This document shows positions 1-9,265 of a DNA stretch of 64,000 nucleotides, piece after piece. The position numbers and the translations under genes are program-made. The notes under the pieces were generated by a model. It was not told where the DNA came from, did not search any database, and worked only from the letters and a program-made list of their open reading frames with translations. The first letter of the stretch is position 1; every line of letters begins with the position of its first letter. This stretch comes from Marinobacterium stanieri. Its GTDB lineage: Bacteria > Pseudomonadota > Gammaproteobacteria > Pseudomonadales > Balneatricaceae. The DNA is taken from positions 248,001-312,000 of the forward strand of contig NZ_FTMN01000005.1 in assembly GCF_900155945.1 (NCBI RefSeq), read 5' to 3'.

Positions 1-66
1 CGCCTGTCCCGCTTCACCGACTTTGAACTGGTCGGTGAGAAGGGCGCAGCGTCGGTCGGGCACTGA
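1..66 (+). CDS. mgdA: N-methylglutamate dehydrogenase subunit A (sarcosine oxidase beta-like), C-terminal end only
   Basis: The window opens inside this gene. Only the last 21 codons and the stop at 64-66 are visible. The tail, an Arg-Phe-rich stretch ending in Ala-Ala-Ser-Val-Gly-His, looks like the C-terminus of SoxB/MgdA proteins, the FAD- and FMN-carrying beta subunit of heterotetrameric sarcosine oxidase-type enzymes. The call rests mainly on context: it sits 12 bases before the delta-type subunit, in the usual B-D-A-G order of this enzyme. In MgdABCD the subunit would oxidise the N-methyl group of N-methylglutamate. Whether the upstream part is intact cannot be judged. Confidence 0.75.
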   Translation, partial: RLSRFTDFELVGEKGAASVGH

Positions 67-78
67 GGAGAGGGGACG

Positions 79-345
79 ATGAAAGTATTCGACTGTCCCG
101 TGATTGGCCCCCGGCCGATCAGCGAATTTGATTACATCGGTGAAGTCCGTCGCCCGCCGATGGATGCCGACGAGCCCACCTGGGCCGCGTATGTCTTCAA
201 CCGTCAGGGTGCGCCGGGCCTGCTGCGCGAGTGGTGGTATCACCGTCCGACCGGGCGCTGGTACGTCATGGAACGCGACACCCTGAAGGATGAAGTGGTG
301 CGGTTTATCGATCTGGAGGAGGTGCGTTATGACATCCCGGCTTGA
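79..345 (+). CDS. mgdB: N-methylglutamate dehydrogenase subunit B (sarcosine oxidase delta-like)
   Basis: An 88-residue SoxD-family protein, the small delta subunit of heterotetrameric sarcosine oxidase-type complexes. A strong purine-rich ribosome site (67-77) fixes the ATG at 79. The family's general pattern is present: Cys-Pro near the N-terminus, a Trp-rich middle and a Gly-Arg-Trp-Tyr segment near residues 59-62. Canonical SoxD binds zinc through a CxxC pair near the N-terminus and His/Cys near residue 60. Here only Cys6 and His55 remain; the second N-terminal Cys is replaced by Ile9 and the HGCGRW-type motif reads HRPTGRW. The zinc site is therefore probably lost or altered. The next gene starts inside this one (17-base overlap), indicating translational coupling. 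Confidence 0.85.
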   Translation: MKVFDCPVIGPRPISEFDYIGEVRRPPMDADEPTWAAYVFNRQGAPGLLREWWYHRPTGRWYVMERDTLKDEVVRFIDLEEVRYDIPA

Positions 346-3238
346 TCCCCAGCCGCTGGAGTGGCTCGACCGCTCCGAGACGCTGAGCTTCGAATTTGAA
401 GGCCTGGCCTTCACCGGTTTCGCTGGTGACAGCATCAGCTCGGCCCTGCTGGCATCCAACCAGACCCTGTTGGGTCGCAGCTTCAAATACCACCGCCCCC
501 GCGGCGCGGTGACGCTGGCCAACCACGACGTGAACGCGCTGTTCCAGAGCAGTGAAGAGCCCAACATCCGCGGCGATGTCACACCGCTGGCGGCGGGCAT
601 GTCGCTGACCGCCTGCAACGTCAACGGCAGCCTGGAAAAGGACAAGGACCAGATTATCGGCAAACTGTCCCGCTTCCTGCCGGTGGGCTTCTACTACAAG
701 TCATTCCACAAGCCGAAAAAACTGTTTCCGATGTGGGAGCGTGTGATTCGCGAAAAGGCGGGCCTGGGCACCATCGATACCCGCTGGGATGCGCGCCGCA
801 AGGCCAAGACCTATGGCTTCTGCGATCTGTTGGTAGTGGGTGCCGGTGCCTCTGGCATGCAGGCGGCGCTGACAGCGGCGGAGCAGGGGCTGGATGTAGT
901 CCTGGCAGACGAGAACCCGCATATCGGCGGCAGTCTGGATTACCAGCTGGCGAACGATGACAGTGCTGCACCGATTCGCACAGCGTTGAAACAGAAAGTA
1001 CAGAGCCACGCCAATATCCGTGTGCTGCCGGGCCACCTGGCCTGTGGCTGGTATACCGACCACTACGTGCCGCTGTTGGGGCCGGAAGGCATCGTCAAAA
1101 TGCGTGCCCGTGCCGTGATCAGTGCCACCGGCGTGATGGAGCAGCCTGCTGTGTTCCGCAACAACGACCTGCCCGGCGTAATGATGGCCTCTGGCGCCCA
1201 GCGCCTGGTGGCACGCTATGCGGTTAAACCGGGTCAGCGAGCTGTCGTGCTGACAGCCAACAGCGAAGGTTATCGTGCTGCGCTGGATATGCTGGCTGCC
1301 GGTGTCGAAGTGGCTGCGGTCGTGGATATGGGCAAGGCTGACAGCCGTGGTCGCTGGGCCGACGAGCTGAAGAGCAAGAATGTCAGCGTGCTGGAAGGCC
1401 ACGCGGTGTACGAAGCCAAGGGCAAGGACAAATTGAAGCAAGTTGTCGTTGCTCCCTTTGATGGCTCGGCCTGCAACCTCAAGCTGGCGCGCGAGATTGA
1501 TGCTGACCTGCTGCTGATGAGCGTGGGCTGGGCCCCGGCCGCGCAGCTGCTGTATCAAGCGGGCAGCCGTCTGGCTTACGACAGCACCCTGGAGCAGATT
1601 CTGCCTCAGGAACTGCCCAGCGGCATCTTCGCCTGTGGTCGTTTGAACGGTGCCTTTACGCTGGATCAGCGCCTGGCCGATGGTGAACGTGCCGGTACTG
1701 AAGCGGCGGCGTTCCTCAAGGATCAACCGCTGCCGGCCGAGCAGACAGACTGCCGCGACACTGAAGCGCACTCCCACCCCTGGCCGATTGTGGATCATCC
1801 CAAGGGCAAGAACTTTGTCGATTACGACGAAGACCTGCAGCTGAAGGATCTGGTCAACGCAGCGAAGGAAGGCTTCGACAATATCGAGTTGATGAAGCGC
1901 TTCTCCACCGTGGGCATGGGTCCGAGTCAGGGCAAGCACGCCAACATGAACGGTATCCGTGTGTTGGCAGCGGTCACTGGTCGCACCATCGACCAGACCG
2001 GCTCGACCACCGCACGTCCCATGTTCCACCCGGTTCCGGTGCAGGCGCTGGCGGGTCGACGTTTCCGTGCGGAACGTCTCACGGCCATGCATCAGTGGCA
2101 CCTGGATAACGGCGCCCAGATGATGGAAGCCGGTGCCTGGCTGCGTCCCGAATTCTATGGTCGTCAGGAAGAGCGCGCTCAGGCGATCCTGCGTGAAGTG
2201 CAGGCGGTGCGAACCGGTCTGGGTCTGATCGACGTTTCGACGCTGGGCAAGATCGAGGTGATGGGTCCGGACGCTGGCAAGTTGCTGGATGGCGCCTACA
2301 CCATGCGCATGTCCAACATTAAACAGGACATGACCCGTTACGCCCTGATGGTGGACGAAAGCGGCGTCATCGTGGATGACGGCATCGCAGCCCGTGTGGC
2401 CGAAGACCGCTTCTACGTGTCGGCCACCACCAGCCATGCGGACGCGACCTTCCGCACCCTGTCCCGCCACATTGTGGAGTGGGGGCTGGATGTGCGTCTG
2501 GTCAATCGCACCGGCACCTTGGCCGCCATGAACCTGGCCGGTCCTCATGCCCGCAAGCTGCTGGCACCGCTGACCGACATCGACCTGAGCGAAGAGAACT
2601 TCCCCTACCTGGGCTTCAAGGAAGGCAACCTCTGCGGTGTCCCCGTGCGTCTGATTCGCGTCGGTTTTGTCGGCGAGCTGGGCTACGAGATCCACCTGCC
2701 GATCGAGTCCGCACAGCTGGTCTGGAACACCCTGATGAACAAGGGTGCCGAGTACGGTATCCGCCCGTTCGGTGTGGAGGCCCAGCGAGTGCTGCGTCTG
2801 GAGAAGGGCCACATCATTGTGGGTCAGGACACCGATGGTCTGACCAACCCGTTCGAAGCCAACATGCCCTGGGCGGTGCCGCTCAAGAGCAAGCCTTGGT
2901 TCACCGGCAAGCCATCGCTGGCGCTGCTGAAGGAGCGCTGCCAGCGCACCCTGCGCGGTTTCATGCTGCCCAAGGGCTACAGCGGTGAGCTGCCGAAGGA
3001 ATGCCATCTGCTGATCGACAGCGGCGATATCGCCGGTCGCATCACCAGTATCGCCTACAGCCCCTCACTGGGTCGCTACATTGGTCTGGCCATGGTGGAC
3101 CAGCCGTTGGCCGGCAGTGATCGCATGTACCAGGTGCGGGTCGATTCCGGTGCGCTGGTTCCGCTCGAACCCTGTGCAATTCCCTTCTATGACGCCGAAG
3201 GCGAGCGTCAAACCATCGACCTGACGGAGGTGGCCTGA
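329..3238 (+). CDS. mgdC: N-methylglutamate dehydrogenase subunit C (sarcosine oxidase alpha-like)
   Basis: A 969-residue SoxA-family alpha subunit. The order is: an N-terminal ferredoxin-like domain (about residues 8-150) lacking the 2Fe-2S cysteine set, a dinucleotide-binding domain with a GAGASG motif near residue 170 for NAD, and a C-terminal GcvT-like tetrahydrofolate-binding region (about 590-960). In this family the alpha subunit hands the oxidised methyl group to tetrahydrofolate, giving 5,10-methylene-THF. I chose the ATG at 329 (MTSRLDPQPL) rather than an in-frame start at 290, because it follows a GGAGGAGG ribosome site and gives the usual N-terminus. It overlaps mgdB by 17 bases and mgdD by one (TGATG). 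The neighbouring gmaS and mgsABC genes favour N-methylglutamate over sarcosine as substrate. Confidence 0.87.
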   Translation: MTSRLDPQPLEWLDRSETLSFEFEGLAFTGFAGDSISSALLASNQTLLGRSFKYHRPRGAVTLANHDVNALFQSSEEPNIRGDVTPLAAGMSLTACNVNGSLEKDKDQIIGKLSRFLPVGFYYKSFHKPKKLFPMWERVIREKAGLGTIDTRWDARRKAKTYGFCDLLVVGAGASGMQAALTAAEQGLDVVLADENPHIGGSLDYQLANDDSAAPIRTALKQKVQSHANIRVLPGHLACGWYTDHYVPLLGPEGIVKMRARAVISATGVMEQPAVFRNNDLPGVMMASGAQRLVARYAVKPGQRAVVLTANSEGYRAALDMLAAGVEVAAVVDMGKADSRGRWADELKSKNVSVLEGHAVYEAKGKDKLKQVVVAPFDGSACNLKLAREIDADLLLMSVGWAPAAQLLYQAGSRLAYDSTLEQILPQELPSGIFACGRLNGAFTLDQRLADGERAGTEAAAFLKDQPLPAEQTDCRDTEAHSHPWPIVDHPKGKNFVDYDEDLQLKDLVNAAKEGFDNIELMKRFSTVGMGPSQGKHANMNGIRVLAAVTGRTIDQTGSTTARPMFHPVPVQALAGRRFRAERLTAMHQWHLDNGAQMMEAGAWLRPEFYGRQEERAQAILREVQAVRTGLGLIDVSTLGKIEVMGPDAGKLLDGAYTMRMSNIKQDMTRYALMVDESGVIVDDGIAARVAEDRFYVSATTSHADATFRTLSRHIVEWGLDVRLVNRTGTLAAMNLAGPHARKLLAPLTDIDLSEENFPYLGFKEGNLCGVPVRLIRVGFVGELGYEIHLPIESAQLVWNTLMNKGAEYGIRPFGVEAQRVLRLEKGHIIVGQDTDGLTNPFEANMPWAVPLKSKPWFTGKPSLALLKERCQRTLRGFMLPKGYSGELPKECHLLIDSGDIAGRITSIAYSPSLGRYIGLAMVDQPLAGSDRMYQVRVDSGALVPLEPCAIPFYDAEGERQTIDLTEVA

Positions 3239-3723
3239 TGATTGCTTTGCAAGTAAATGAAACGGAGCGGGCCAGCTATCTGCTGACCGGCCCCGAGAGC
3301 AGCGAAGCCCTGGCGAGTGCCGGTCTGCCGGTTCCCGAACAGGTGCTGAGTGCAGAGGAGCGCAGTGGTGCTCTGGTGGCACGCACAGGACGTGACGAAT
3401 ACATGGCGATGCTCAAGGCCGGTGTCACGGCGCCGCAGAGTGAATGGTGTTTCCGCCGTTACGACAGCGTGTTTGAGCTCAAGGGTGAAGGCTGGGTCGA
3501 GATGATGGCCCACCTGTGCCAGTACGACTTCCGCCAGCTTAAGCCGGGTGACTGGCTGATGACTTCCGTCGCCGGGGTCAATTGCTGGCTGTATCACGAA
3601 ATCGAGAGTGGCAGTTTGTTGATCGGTGCTGATCCGGGCTACCGCCACTACCTCAACGAAACGTTCAGCGCGGTCCTTGGTGACCTTAGCGCAACCCGAA
3701 ATCCGACAGGAGGTGCATCATGA
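3238..3723 (+). CDS. mgdD: N-methylglutamate dehydrogenase subunit D (sarcosine oxidase gamma-like)
   Basis: A 161-residue SoxG-family gamma subunit. It starts at the ATG overlapping the mgdC stop (TGATG) and its own stop overlaps the start of gmaS, so the three are translationally coupled. The conserved C-terminal half carries the family pattern around residues 75-140 ([10 protein letters not shown], the Phe-Arg-Gln-Leu-Lys-Pro-Gly-Asp stretch, and a Trp-Leu-Tyr-His segment). The gamma subunit is a structural partner, with a fold related to the GcvT/YgfZ family, and has no known catalytic residues. It closes the mgdABCD order seen in methylamine users with the N-methylglutamate pathway. Confidence 0.85.
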   Translation: MIALQVNETERASYLLTGPESSEALASAGLPVPEQVLSAEERSGALVARTGRDEYMAMLKAGVTAPQSEWCFRRYDSVFELKGEGWVEMMAHLCQYDFRQLKPGDWLMTSVAGVNCWLYHEIESGSLLIGADPGYRHYLNETFSAVLGDLSATRNPTGGAS

Positions 3724-5054
3724 TGCCCGCAGAGATCGAACGCATTGTCAGCCAGAACGATATCAAATACGTACTGGCCCAGTTTGTGGATATCCACGGC
3801 GTTGCCAAAACCAAATCGGTTCCGGCCAGCTGCCTGATGGATGTGGTGGAAAAGGGTGCGGGTTTTGCCGGCTTCGCCGTCTGGGGCATGGGCATGGAGC
3901 CGCACGGCCCTGACTTCATGGCCCGTGGCGACCTGAATACCTTCAGTGTCGTGCCCTGGCAGCCGGGTTATGCCCGCATTGCCTGCGATGGTTATGTGAA
4001 TGATGCGCCGCACCCCTACTGCAGCCGCGTCGTGCTAAAGCAGCAGCTGGCGCGCCTGGCCGAGAAAGGCTGGACCCTGAACACGGGGGTGGAGCCGGAG
4101 TTCTCCCTGTTCACCCGTGATGAAAAAGGCACTCTCAAGCCGGTGGATGAGAGCGACGTACTGGACAAGCCCTGCTACGACTACAAGGGTCTTTCCCGCT
4201 CTCGCGAGTTCCTGGAGCGCCTGGTGGAATCCCTGCAGGCAGTGGACTTCGACGTCTATCAGATCGACCACGAAGACGCCAACGGCCAGTTCGAGATCAA
4301 CTACACCTACAGCGATGCGCTGACCTCCGCTGACCGTTTCACTTTTGTGCGCATGGCGGCCGGCGAGATCGCCAACGACCTGGATATGGTTTGCTCCTTC
4401 ATGCCCAAGCCGTCTTCGGACCGCACCGGTAACGGCATGCATTTCCACCTGTCGATCACCGACAAGGATGGCCAGAACCTGTTCCATGATGCCGATGACA
4501 AGAGCGGCATGGGCCTGTCCAAGCTGGCGTACCACTTTACCGCCGGTCTGCTGGCACATGCCCCGGCACTCTGCGCTATCGCAGCCCCGACCGTGAACTC
4601 CTACAAGCGTCTGGTCGTGGGCGGCAACGCCTCGGGTGCGACCTGGGCGCCGGCCTATGTCTGCTACGGCGACAACAACCGTTCCGCCATGGTCCGTATC
4701 CCCTACGGCCGTCTGGAATTCCGTCTGCCGGACTCCGGCTGCAACCCCTACCTGGTGACCGCAGCCCTGATCGCCGCCGGTATGGACGGTGTCGAGCGTG
4801 AGCTGGATCCGGGTGAGCCGATGAACGTGAACCTGTACAGCCTGAGCCTGGACGAGATCAAGGAGAAGGGTGTCAGCATCCTGCCGCAGAACCTGAATGA
4901 AGCTCTGGACGCGCTGGAAGCGGATACCGTTTTTACCGAAGCCCTGGGTAATGAAGTTGTGTCCGAGTTCCTCAAGGTGAAGCGGGCCGAATGGGTGGAA
5001 TACAGCCGCCATGTATCCGACTGGGAAGTCAGTCACTACGCCGAATTTTTCTGA
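3720..5054 (+). CDS. gmaS: Gamma-glutamylmethylamide synthetase
   Basis: A 444-residue glutamine synthetase-like ligase. GmaS joins methylamine to glutamate at the expense of ATP, the entry step of the N-methylglutamate pathway. Visible glutamine synthetase motifs are GVEPEFSLF near residue 123 (metal-binding Glu pair), NGMHFHLS near 239 (glutamate-binding His), and [14 protein letters not shown] near 331. An AGGAGG ribosome site at 3708-3713 serves either ATG at 3720 or 3723. The first overlaps the mgdD stop. An ordinary glutamine synthetase is unlikely, since the gene lies between mgdABCD and mgsABC. GmaS is also the usual marker gene for this pathway in marine bacteria. Confidence 0.9.
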   Translation: MMPAEIERIVSQNDIKYVLAQFVDIHGVAKTKSVPASCLMDVVEKGAGFAGFAVWGMGMEPHGPDFMARGDLNTFSVVPWQPGYARIACDGYVNDAPHPYCSRVVLKQQLARLAEKGWTLNTGVEPEFSLFTRDEKGTLKPVDESDVLDKPCYDYKGLSRSREFLERLVESLQAVDFDVYQIDHEDANGQFEINYTYSDALTSADRFTFVRMAAGEIANDLDMVCSFMPKPSSDRTGNGMHFHLSITDKDGQNLFHDADDKSGMGLSKLAYHFTAGLLAHAPALCAIAAPTVNSYKRLVVGGNASGATWAPAYVCYGDNNRSAMVRIPYGRLEFRLPDSGCNPYLVTAALIAAGMDGVERELDPGEPMNVNLYSLSLDEIKEKGVSILPQNLNEALDALEADTVFTEALGNEVVSEFLKVKRAEWVEYSRHVSDWEVSHYAEFF

Positions 5055-5081
5055 TCCGGTTTTGTTACGAGGAATTTGATT

Positions 5082-5987
5082 ATGTGTGGAATTGTCGGGC
5101 TTTATCTGAAGAACCCTGAACTGGAAAGCCGGATCGGCGAACTGTTTAAACCGATGCTGATCGCCATGACCGAACGCGGTCCCGACAGCGCCGGTTTCGC
5201 CATCTACGGTGATGAAGTGGGCGATGGCTGGGTCAAGCTGACCCTGCGTCACCCGGATGCTGAATATGACTGGGAAGCGCTGGCCACCCGTCTGAAAAAC
5301 GAGCAGCAGATGGAACTGAGCTGGTTCCAGAACGCCAGCGTTGCCGTGTTCAAGGTGCGTGCTGAAGAAGCTGCCCTGCGTGAATGGCTGGCGGAAGAAG
5401 CGGCTGATGTACTGATTCTCAGCGTGGGCCAGTCCATCGAGATCCTGAAAGAAGTGGGTTTGCCGGAGAAGATTGCTGAAAACTTCAACCTGGAAGGCAT
5501 GAAAGGCAGCCACATCATCGGTCATACCCGTATGGCGACCGAGTCTGCCGTCACCATGGAAGGCAGCCACCCGTTCTCCACCGGCATGGACCTCTGCCTG
5601 GTACACAACGGCTCTCTGTCCAACCATAACCGTCTGCGTGATGCCCTCAAGCGCGAAGGCATCAGCTTCGAAACTCAGAACGACTCCGAAGTCGCGGCGG
5701 GTTACCTTACCTGGCGTCTGCAGAAGGGCGACAGCCTGAAGGAAGCGCTGGAGCATGCGCTGGAAGATCTGGATGGCTTCTTCACCTTCACCATCGGCAC
5801 CCGCGACGGTTTTGCCGTCATGCGTGACCCCATCGCCTGTAAGCCGGCGGTACTGGCCGAAACGGATGACTATGTCGCCATGGCGTCTGAATACCAGGCC
5901 CTGACCACCCTGCCGGGCATCGAGAATGCCAAGGTCTGGGAGCCGGAGCCGGCCACTTTCTATGTCTGGGAACGCAGCAGCAACTGA
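5082..5987 (+). CDS. mgsA: N-methylglutamate synthase subunit A (class II glutamine amidotransferase, GlxB-like)
   Basis: A 301-residue Ntn-type amidotransferase. The ATG at 5082 is chosen because the next codon is Cys (MCGIVGLY); after Met removal this Cys is the catalytic nucleophile of class II amidotransferases. A TTG two codons upstream would bury it. The ribosome site GAGGAA lies at 5070-5074. In MgsABC this subunit releases methylamine from gamma-glutamylmethylamide and channels it to the synthase subunit. Other family residues are HTRMATES near residue 148 and the HNGSLSNH segment near 178. The gene follows gmaS by 27 bases and precedes mgsB by 23. Confidence 0.88.
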   Translation: MCGIVGLYLKNPELESRIGELFKPMLIAMTERGPDSAGFAIYGDEVGDGWVKLTLRHPDAEYDWEALATRLKNEQQMELSWFQNASVAVFKVRAEEAALREWLAEEAADVLILSVGQSIEILKEVGLPEKIAENFNLEGMKGSHIIGHTRMATESAVTMEGSHPFSTGMDLCLVHNGSLSNHNRLRDALKREGISFETQNDSEVAAGYLTWRLQKGDSLKEALEHALEDLDGFFTFTIGTRDGFAVMRDPIACKPAVLAETDDYVAMASEYQALTTLPGIENAKVWEPEPATFYVWERSSN

Positions 5988-6010
5988 GCCTGAGTCGAGG
6001 AGAAACAACG

Positions 6011-6694
6011 ATGAAAACGATTGATCTGGCTGAATCCAGCATCCGTGAACTGAACCAGGCGCTGCACGACCAGGCCACCGAATGTACCGAGCGCGAGTGG
6101 GAAGTGCTGAACCCCAAAGGGCAGCACAACATCGCCTGCGGTCTGGACCAGAACCTGGCGGTGGATATCCAGGGCCACGCCGGTTACTTCTGCGCCGGCA
6201 TGAACAAGAAAGCCCATGTGGTGGTGCACGGTAACGTGGGCCAGGGTGTGGCTGAAAACATGATGTCCGGCACTGTTCGCGTCAAGGGCGACGCGTCCCA
6301 GGCCGCTGGCGCCACCGCTCATGGCGGTCTGCTGGTGATCGAGGGTAACGCCGGTGCCCGTTGCGGCATATCCATGAAAGGTGTGGATATCGTGGTCAAG
6401 GGCAGCATCGGTCACATGAGCTGCTTCATGGGCCAGTCCGGCTCGCTGGTTGTATGCGGTGACGCCGGGGAAGCACTGGGCGACTCCATGTACGAGGTGC
6501 ACATCTACGTGAAGGGCGAAGTGAAATCCCTGGGCGCGGACTGCATCGAGAAAGAGATGCGCGCCGAGCATATCGAAGAGCTGACTGACCTGCTGAACCG
6601 CGCCGGTGTGGATGAAGATCCGGCCAGCTTCAAGCGCTACGGTTCAGCCCGTCAGCTGTACAACTTCAAGGTTGATAACGCATCTGCCTATTAA
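6011..6694 (+). CDS. mgsB: N-methylglutamate synthase subunit B (GlxC-like, GltB C-terminal beta-helix)
   Basis: A 227-residue protein of the GXGXG-repeat family, equivalent to the C-terminal beta-helix domain of glutamate synthase. Repeating Gly/Val-rich strands run from about residue 55 to 180. This domain is structural and links the amidotransferase and FMN domains. The start at 6011 follows a GAGGAG site (5997-6002). It is a separate polypeptide here, as in other mgsABC/glxBCD operons. A G+C-rich hairpin follows before mgsC. Confidence 0.87.
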   Translation: MKTIDLAESSIRELNQALHDQATECTEREWEVLNPKGQHNIACGLDQNLAVDIQGHAGYFCAGMNKKAHVVVHGNVGQGVAENMMSGTVRVKGDASQAAGATAHGGLLVIEGNAGARCGISMKGVDIVVKGSIGHMSCFMGQSGSLVVCGDAGEALGDSMYEVHIYVKGEVKSLGADCIEKEMRAEHIEELTDLLNRAGVDEDPASFKRYGSARQLYNFKVDNASAY

Positions 6695-6713
6695 CGGACC
6701 GACAGGCCGTCAT

Positions 6714-6744
6714 GGCCGCCCAATATGTGTGTATAGGGGCGGCC
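6714..6744 (+). other. Intercistronic hairpin between mgsB and mgsC
   Basis: GGCCGCCC (6714-6721) is complementary to GGGCGGCC (6737-6744) with a 15-base loop. There is no T-tract after it, so it is not a standard terminator. It could stabilise or process the mgs mRNA, or partly attenuate it. Confidence 0.5.
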
Positions 6745-6772
6745 TCTGAAACCGATTTTTGAGGACTTGATT

Positions 6773-8101
6773 ATGAGCAACGATATCAACGTCAACCCGG
6801 GCCTGCGTGAGTCAGCCACCTTTGACCGTACTACCATGGCCGAGATCCGCCGCGCTGCCGATAGCGGTATCTACGACATCCGCGGCTTCGGTGCCAAGCG
6901 TAAGCTGCCGCACTTTGATGATCTGCTGTTCCTGGGAGCGTCCATGTCACGCTACCCGCTGGAAGGCTACCGCGAGAAGTGCAACACCCAGGTCACCCTG
7001 GGCACCCGTTTCGCCAAGAAGCCGATCGTGATTGAAACCCCGGTCACCATCGCCGGCATGAGCTTCGGTGCTTTGTCTGCCAACGCCAAGGAAGCCCTGG
7101 GCCGTGGCGCCTCCATGGTGGGCACGACCACCACCACCGGTGATGGCGGCATGACGCCTGAAGAGCGTGGCCAGTCCAGCAAACTGGTGTACCAGTACCT
7201 GCCGTCTCGTTACGGCATGAACCCGGACGACCTGCGCAAGGCTGACGCCATCGAAGTGGTACTGGGCCAGGGCGCCAAGCCGGGCGGCGGCGGCATGCTG
7301 CTGGGCCAGAAGATCACCGACCGCGTTGCGCAGATGCGTACGCTGCCCAAGGGTATCGACCAGCGTTCCGCTTGCCGTCACCCGGACTGGACCGGCCCCG
7401 ATGACCTGGCAATCAAGATTCAGGAACTGCGTGAAATCACCGACTGGCAGGTGCCTATCTACATCAAGGTGGGCGCGACCCGTACCTACTACGACGTGAA
7501 ACTGGCGGTTAAAGCCGGCGCTGATGTCATCGTCGTTGATGGCATGCAGGGCGGTACTGCGGCGACTCAGGACGTGTTCATCGAGCACGTGGGTATCCCG
7601 ACGCTGGCCGCCATCCCGCAGGCAGTTCAGGCGCTGCAGGAGATGGGCATGCACCGCAAGGTTCAGCTGATCGTCTCCGGTGGTATCCGCAACGGCGCGG
7701 ACGTGGCCAAGTGCATGGCACTGGGCGCCGATGCGGTCGCAATCGGTACTGCAGCGCTGGTGGCACTGGGTTGTAACGACCCGAAATACAGCGAAGACTA
7801 CGAGAAGATCGGTTCGGCTGCAGGCTTCTACGATGACTATCAGGAAGGTAAGGACCCGGCCGGTATTTCCACTCAGGACCCTGAGCTGGCCAAGCGTCTG
7901 GACCCGGAAGATGGCGGACGCCGTCTGGCCAACTACCTGCGCGTTCTGACCCTGGAAGCCCAGACGCTGGCCCGTGCCTGCGGCAAGAACGACCTGCGTA
8001 ACCTGGAGCCGGAAGATCTGGTAGCCCTGACCGTTGAATCCGCTGCCATGGCGCGTGTTCCTCTGGCGGGTACTACCTGGGTGCCGGGCCAGAGCTTCTA
8101 A
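6773..8101 (+). CDS. mgsC: N-methylglutamate synthase subunit C (FMN-binding glutamate synthase domain, GlxD-like)
   Basis: A 442-residue protein of the glutamate synthase FMN-domain family, the catalytic subunit that forms N-methylglutamate from methylamine and an alpha-keto acid. The PGGGGMLLG phosphate loop (about residue 169), IYIKVGATRTYYDVKLAVKAG-like barrel strands and the VSGGIRNGADVAKC segment (about 303) are present. The start at 6773 (MSNDIN) follows a GAGGA site; a TTG two codons earlier is less likely. The region that carries three 3Fe-4S cysteines in GltB keeps the first (ALGC, about residue 334), but the CHxNTCP part is replaced by a Tyr/Gly-rich stretch ending in STQDPEL. I infer that this paralogue lacks the full iron-sulfur site. 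Confidence 0.87.
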   Translation: MSNDINVNPGLRESATFDRTTMAEIRRAADSGIYDIRGFGAKRKLPHFDDLLFLGASMSRYPLEGYREKCNTQVTLGTRFAKKPIVIETPVTIAGMSFGALSANAKEALGRGASMVGTTTTTGDGGMTPEERGQSSKLVYQYLPSRYGMNPDDLRKADAIEVVLGQGAKPGGGGMLLGQKITDRVAQMRTLPKGIDQRSACRHPDWTGPDDLAIKIQELREITDWQVPIYIKVGATRTYYDVKLAVKAGADVIVVDGMQGGTAATQDVFIEHVGIPTLAAIPQAVQALQEMGMHRKVQLIVSGGIRNGADVAKCMALGADAVAIGTAALVALGCNDPKYSEDYEKIGSAAGFYDDYQEGKDPAGISTQDPELAKRLDPEDGGRRLANYLRVLTLEAQTLARACGKNDLRNLEPEDLVALTVESAAMARVPLAGTTWVPGQSF

Positions 8102-8133
8102 CGGAGCATGCCACTGAAACCCTTCTAATCTGA

Positions 8134-8151
8134 GGCGGGGGCAACCCCGCC
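8134..8151 (+). other. Intercistronic hairpin between mgsC and folD
   Basis: GGCGGGG (8134-8140) and CCCCGCC (8145-8151) form a perfect 7-bp stem with a GCAA (GNRA-type) tetraloop. No T-tract follows, so it is more likely an mRNA-stability or processing element than a terminator. It lies 24 bases before the folD start. Confidence 0.5.
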
Positions 8152-8174
8152 AGCAAGCAAACAAGGAGACACGC

Positions 8175-9050
8175 GTGAATCAGGCGCTGACTGTAAGTGA
8201 CAAACGGATTGATGGTAAAGCCGTGGCAGCAGAGCTGCGTAAATCCATAGCGGCACAGGTGGCTGAACGGGTTTCAGCCGGTAAATCACGTCCGGGGCTG
8301 GCGGTAGTACTGGTGGGCGAGGATGCAGCGTCCCAGGTCTACGTGCGCAGCAAGGTTAAGGCCTGCGAAGAAGCCGGCATTATTTCTCGCAACCACAGTC
8401 TGCCGGTCGAAACGACCCAGGAAGAACTGCTGGCTCTGATCGATACCCTCAACGCTGACCCGATCATCAACGGCATTCTGGTGCAGCTGCCGCTGCCACC
8501 GCAGATCGATGTTCAGGCGGTGATTGAGCGTATCGATCCGAGCAAGGATGTGGATGGTTTCCACCCCTACAACCTCGGTCGTCTGGCGGGCAAGGCACCG
8601 ACCCTGCGTCCCTGCACTCCCTATGGTTGCATGCGTCTGCTCGACGCCTACGGCATCGACCCCATGGGTAAAAAGGCTGTCGTGGTGGGTGCATCCAATA
8701 TCGTCGGCCGCCCGGTCGCGCTGGAACTGCTGATGGCCCGTGCCACTGTAACGGTATGCCACTCCAAAACCGCCGACCTGCCGGCGGAACTGGCGCAGGC
8801 GGATATCGTGATCGCGGCGGTGGGCATTCCCGAGTTCATCAAGGGCGAATGGCTCAAGCCGGGCGCTGTGGTGATCGATGTGGGTATCAACCGACTGGAT
8901 GATGGCCGCCTGGTGGGCGATGTGGAGTTTGAGCCGGCATACGAAAAGGCTTCAGCCATTACGCCCGTGCCGGGCGGTGTTGGGCCGATGACGATTGCCT
9001 GCCTTCTGCAGAATACGCTGGAGGCCTGCGAAGCTGCGGAAACCGCTTAA
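8175..9050 (+). CDS. folD: Bifunctional 5,10-methylene-THF dehydrogenase / methenyl-THF cyclohydrolase
   Basis: A 291-residue FolD, the usual family length. It oxidises methylene-THF (the product of MgdABCD) with NADP and hydrolyses methenyl-THF to 10-formyl-THF. Signature segments are [11 protein letters not shown] (about residue 56, with the catalytic Lys), [13 protein letters not shown] (about 96), [10 protein letters not shown] and the [16 protein letters not shown] site (about 170). Translation starts at a GTG (8175) after AAGGAGAC. It is the last gene of the mgd-gmaS-mgs run, before a strong terminator, so this copy is probably dedicated to C1 oxidation from methylamine. Confidence 0.93.
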   Translation: MNQALTVSDKRIDGKAVAAELRKSIAAQVAERVSAGKSRPGLAVVLVGEDAASQVYVRSKVKACEEAGIISRNHSLPVETTQEELLALIDTLNADPIINGILVQLPLPPQIDVQAVIERIDPSKDVDGFHPYNLGRLAGKAPTLRPCTPYGCMRLLDAYGIDPMGKKAVVVGASNIVGRPVALELLMARATVTVCHSKTADLPAELAQADIVIAAVGIPEFIKGEWLKPGAVVIDVGINRLDDGRLVGDVEFEPAYEKASAITPVPGGVGPMTIACLLQNTLEACEAAETA

Positions 9051-9084
9051 TCACCAAGTTCCCCCTCGACGTTGTGTTAATTTG

Positions 9085-9117
9085 CCGCAGGCTCTTGATT
9101 GGGCCTGCGGTTTTTTT
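9085..9117 (+). terminator. Intrinsic terminator after folD
   Basis: CCGCAGGC (9085-9092) pairs with GCCTGCGG (9103-9110) over a 10-base loop, followed by seven T residues. It ends the mgd-gmaS-mgs-folD transcript. Confidence 0.9.
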
Positions 9118-9265
9118 GCGTTTGCAAAAGCAGAGGTTGCCATATCTAAGCAAAGGGAGCGTGAAAAGCTGCAGGAATCACAGTAGATTAGCAGGGTGTT
9201 AGGCGTCCAATATAACAATCCGTCTTGGCCTCTGATGCTTGTCAGAGTGCTACAAGAGACAATAC

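Noticed and set aside
701-3007. Long open frame on the minus strand opposite mgdC (also 4035-6008, 10001-11431, 6947-8164)
   Set aside because: These are antisense shadows of strongly coding plus-strand genes in high-G+C DNA; the translations are His/Gln/Arg-rich without family features.
5076-5081. TTG starts two codons before the ATG of mgsA and of mgsC
   Set aside because: In mgsA an earlier start would block exposure of the catalytic Cys2. In both genes the ATG has better spacing to the ribosome site.
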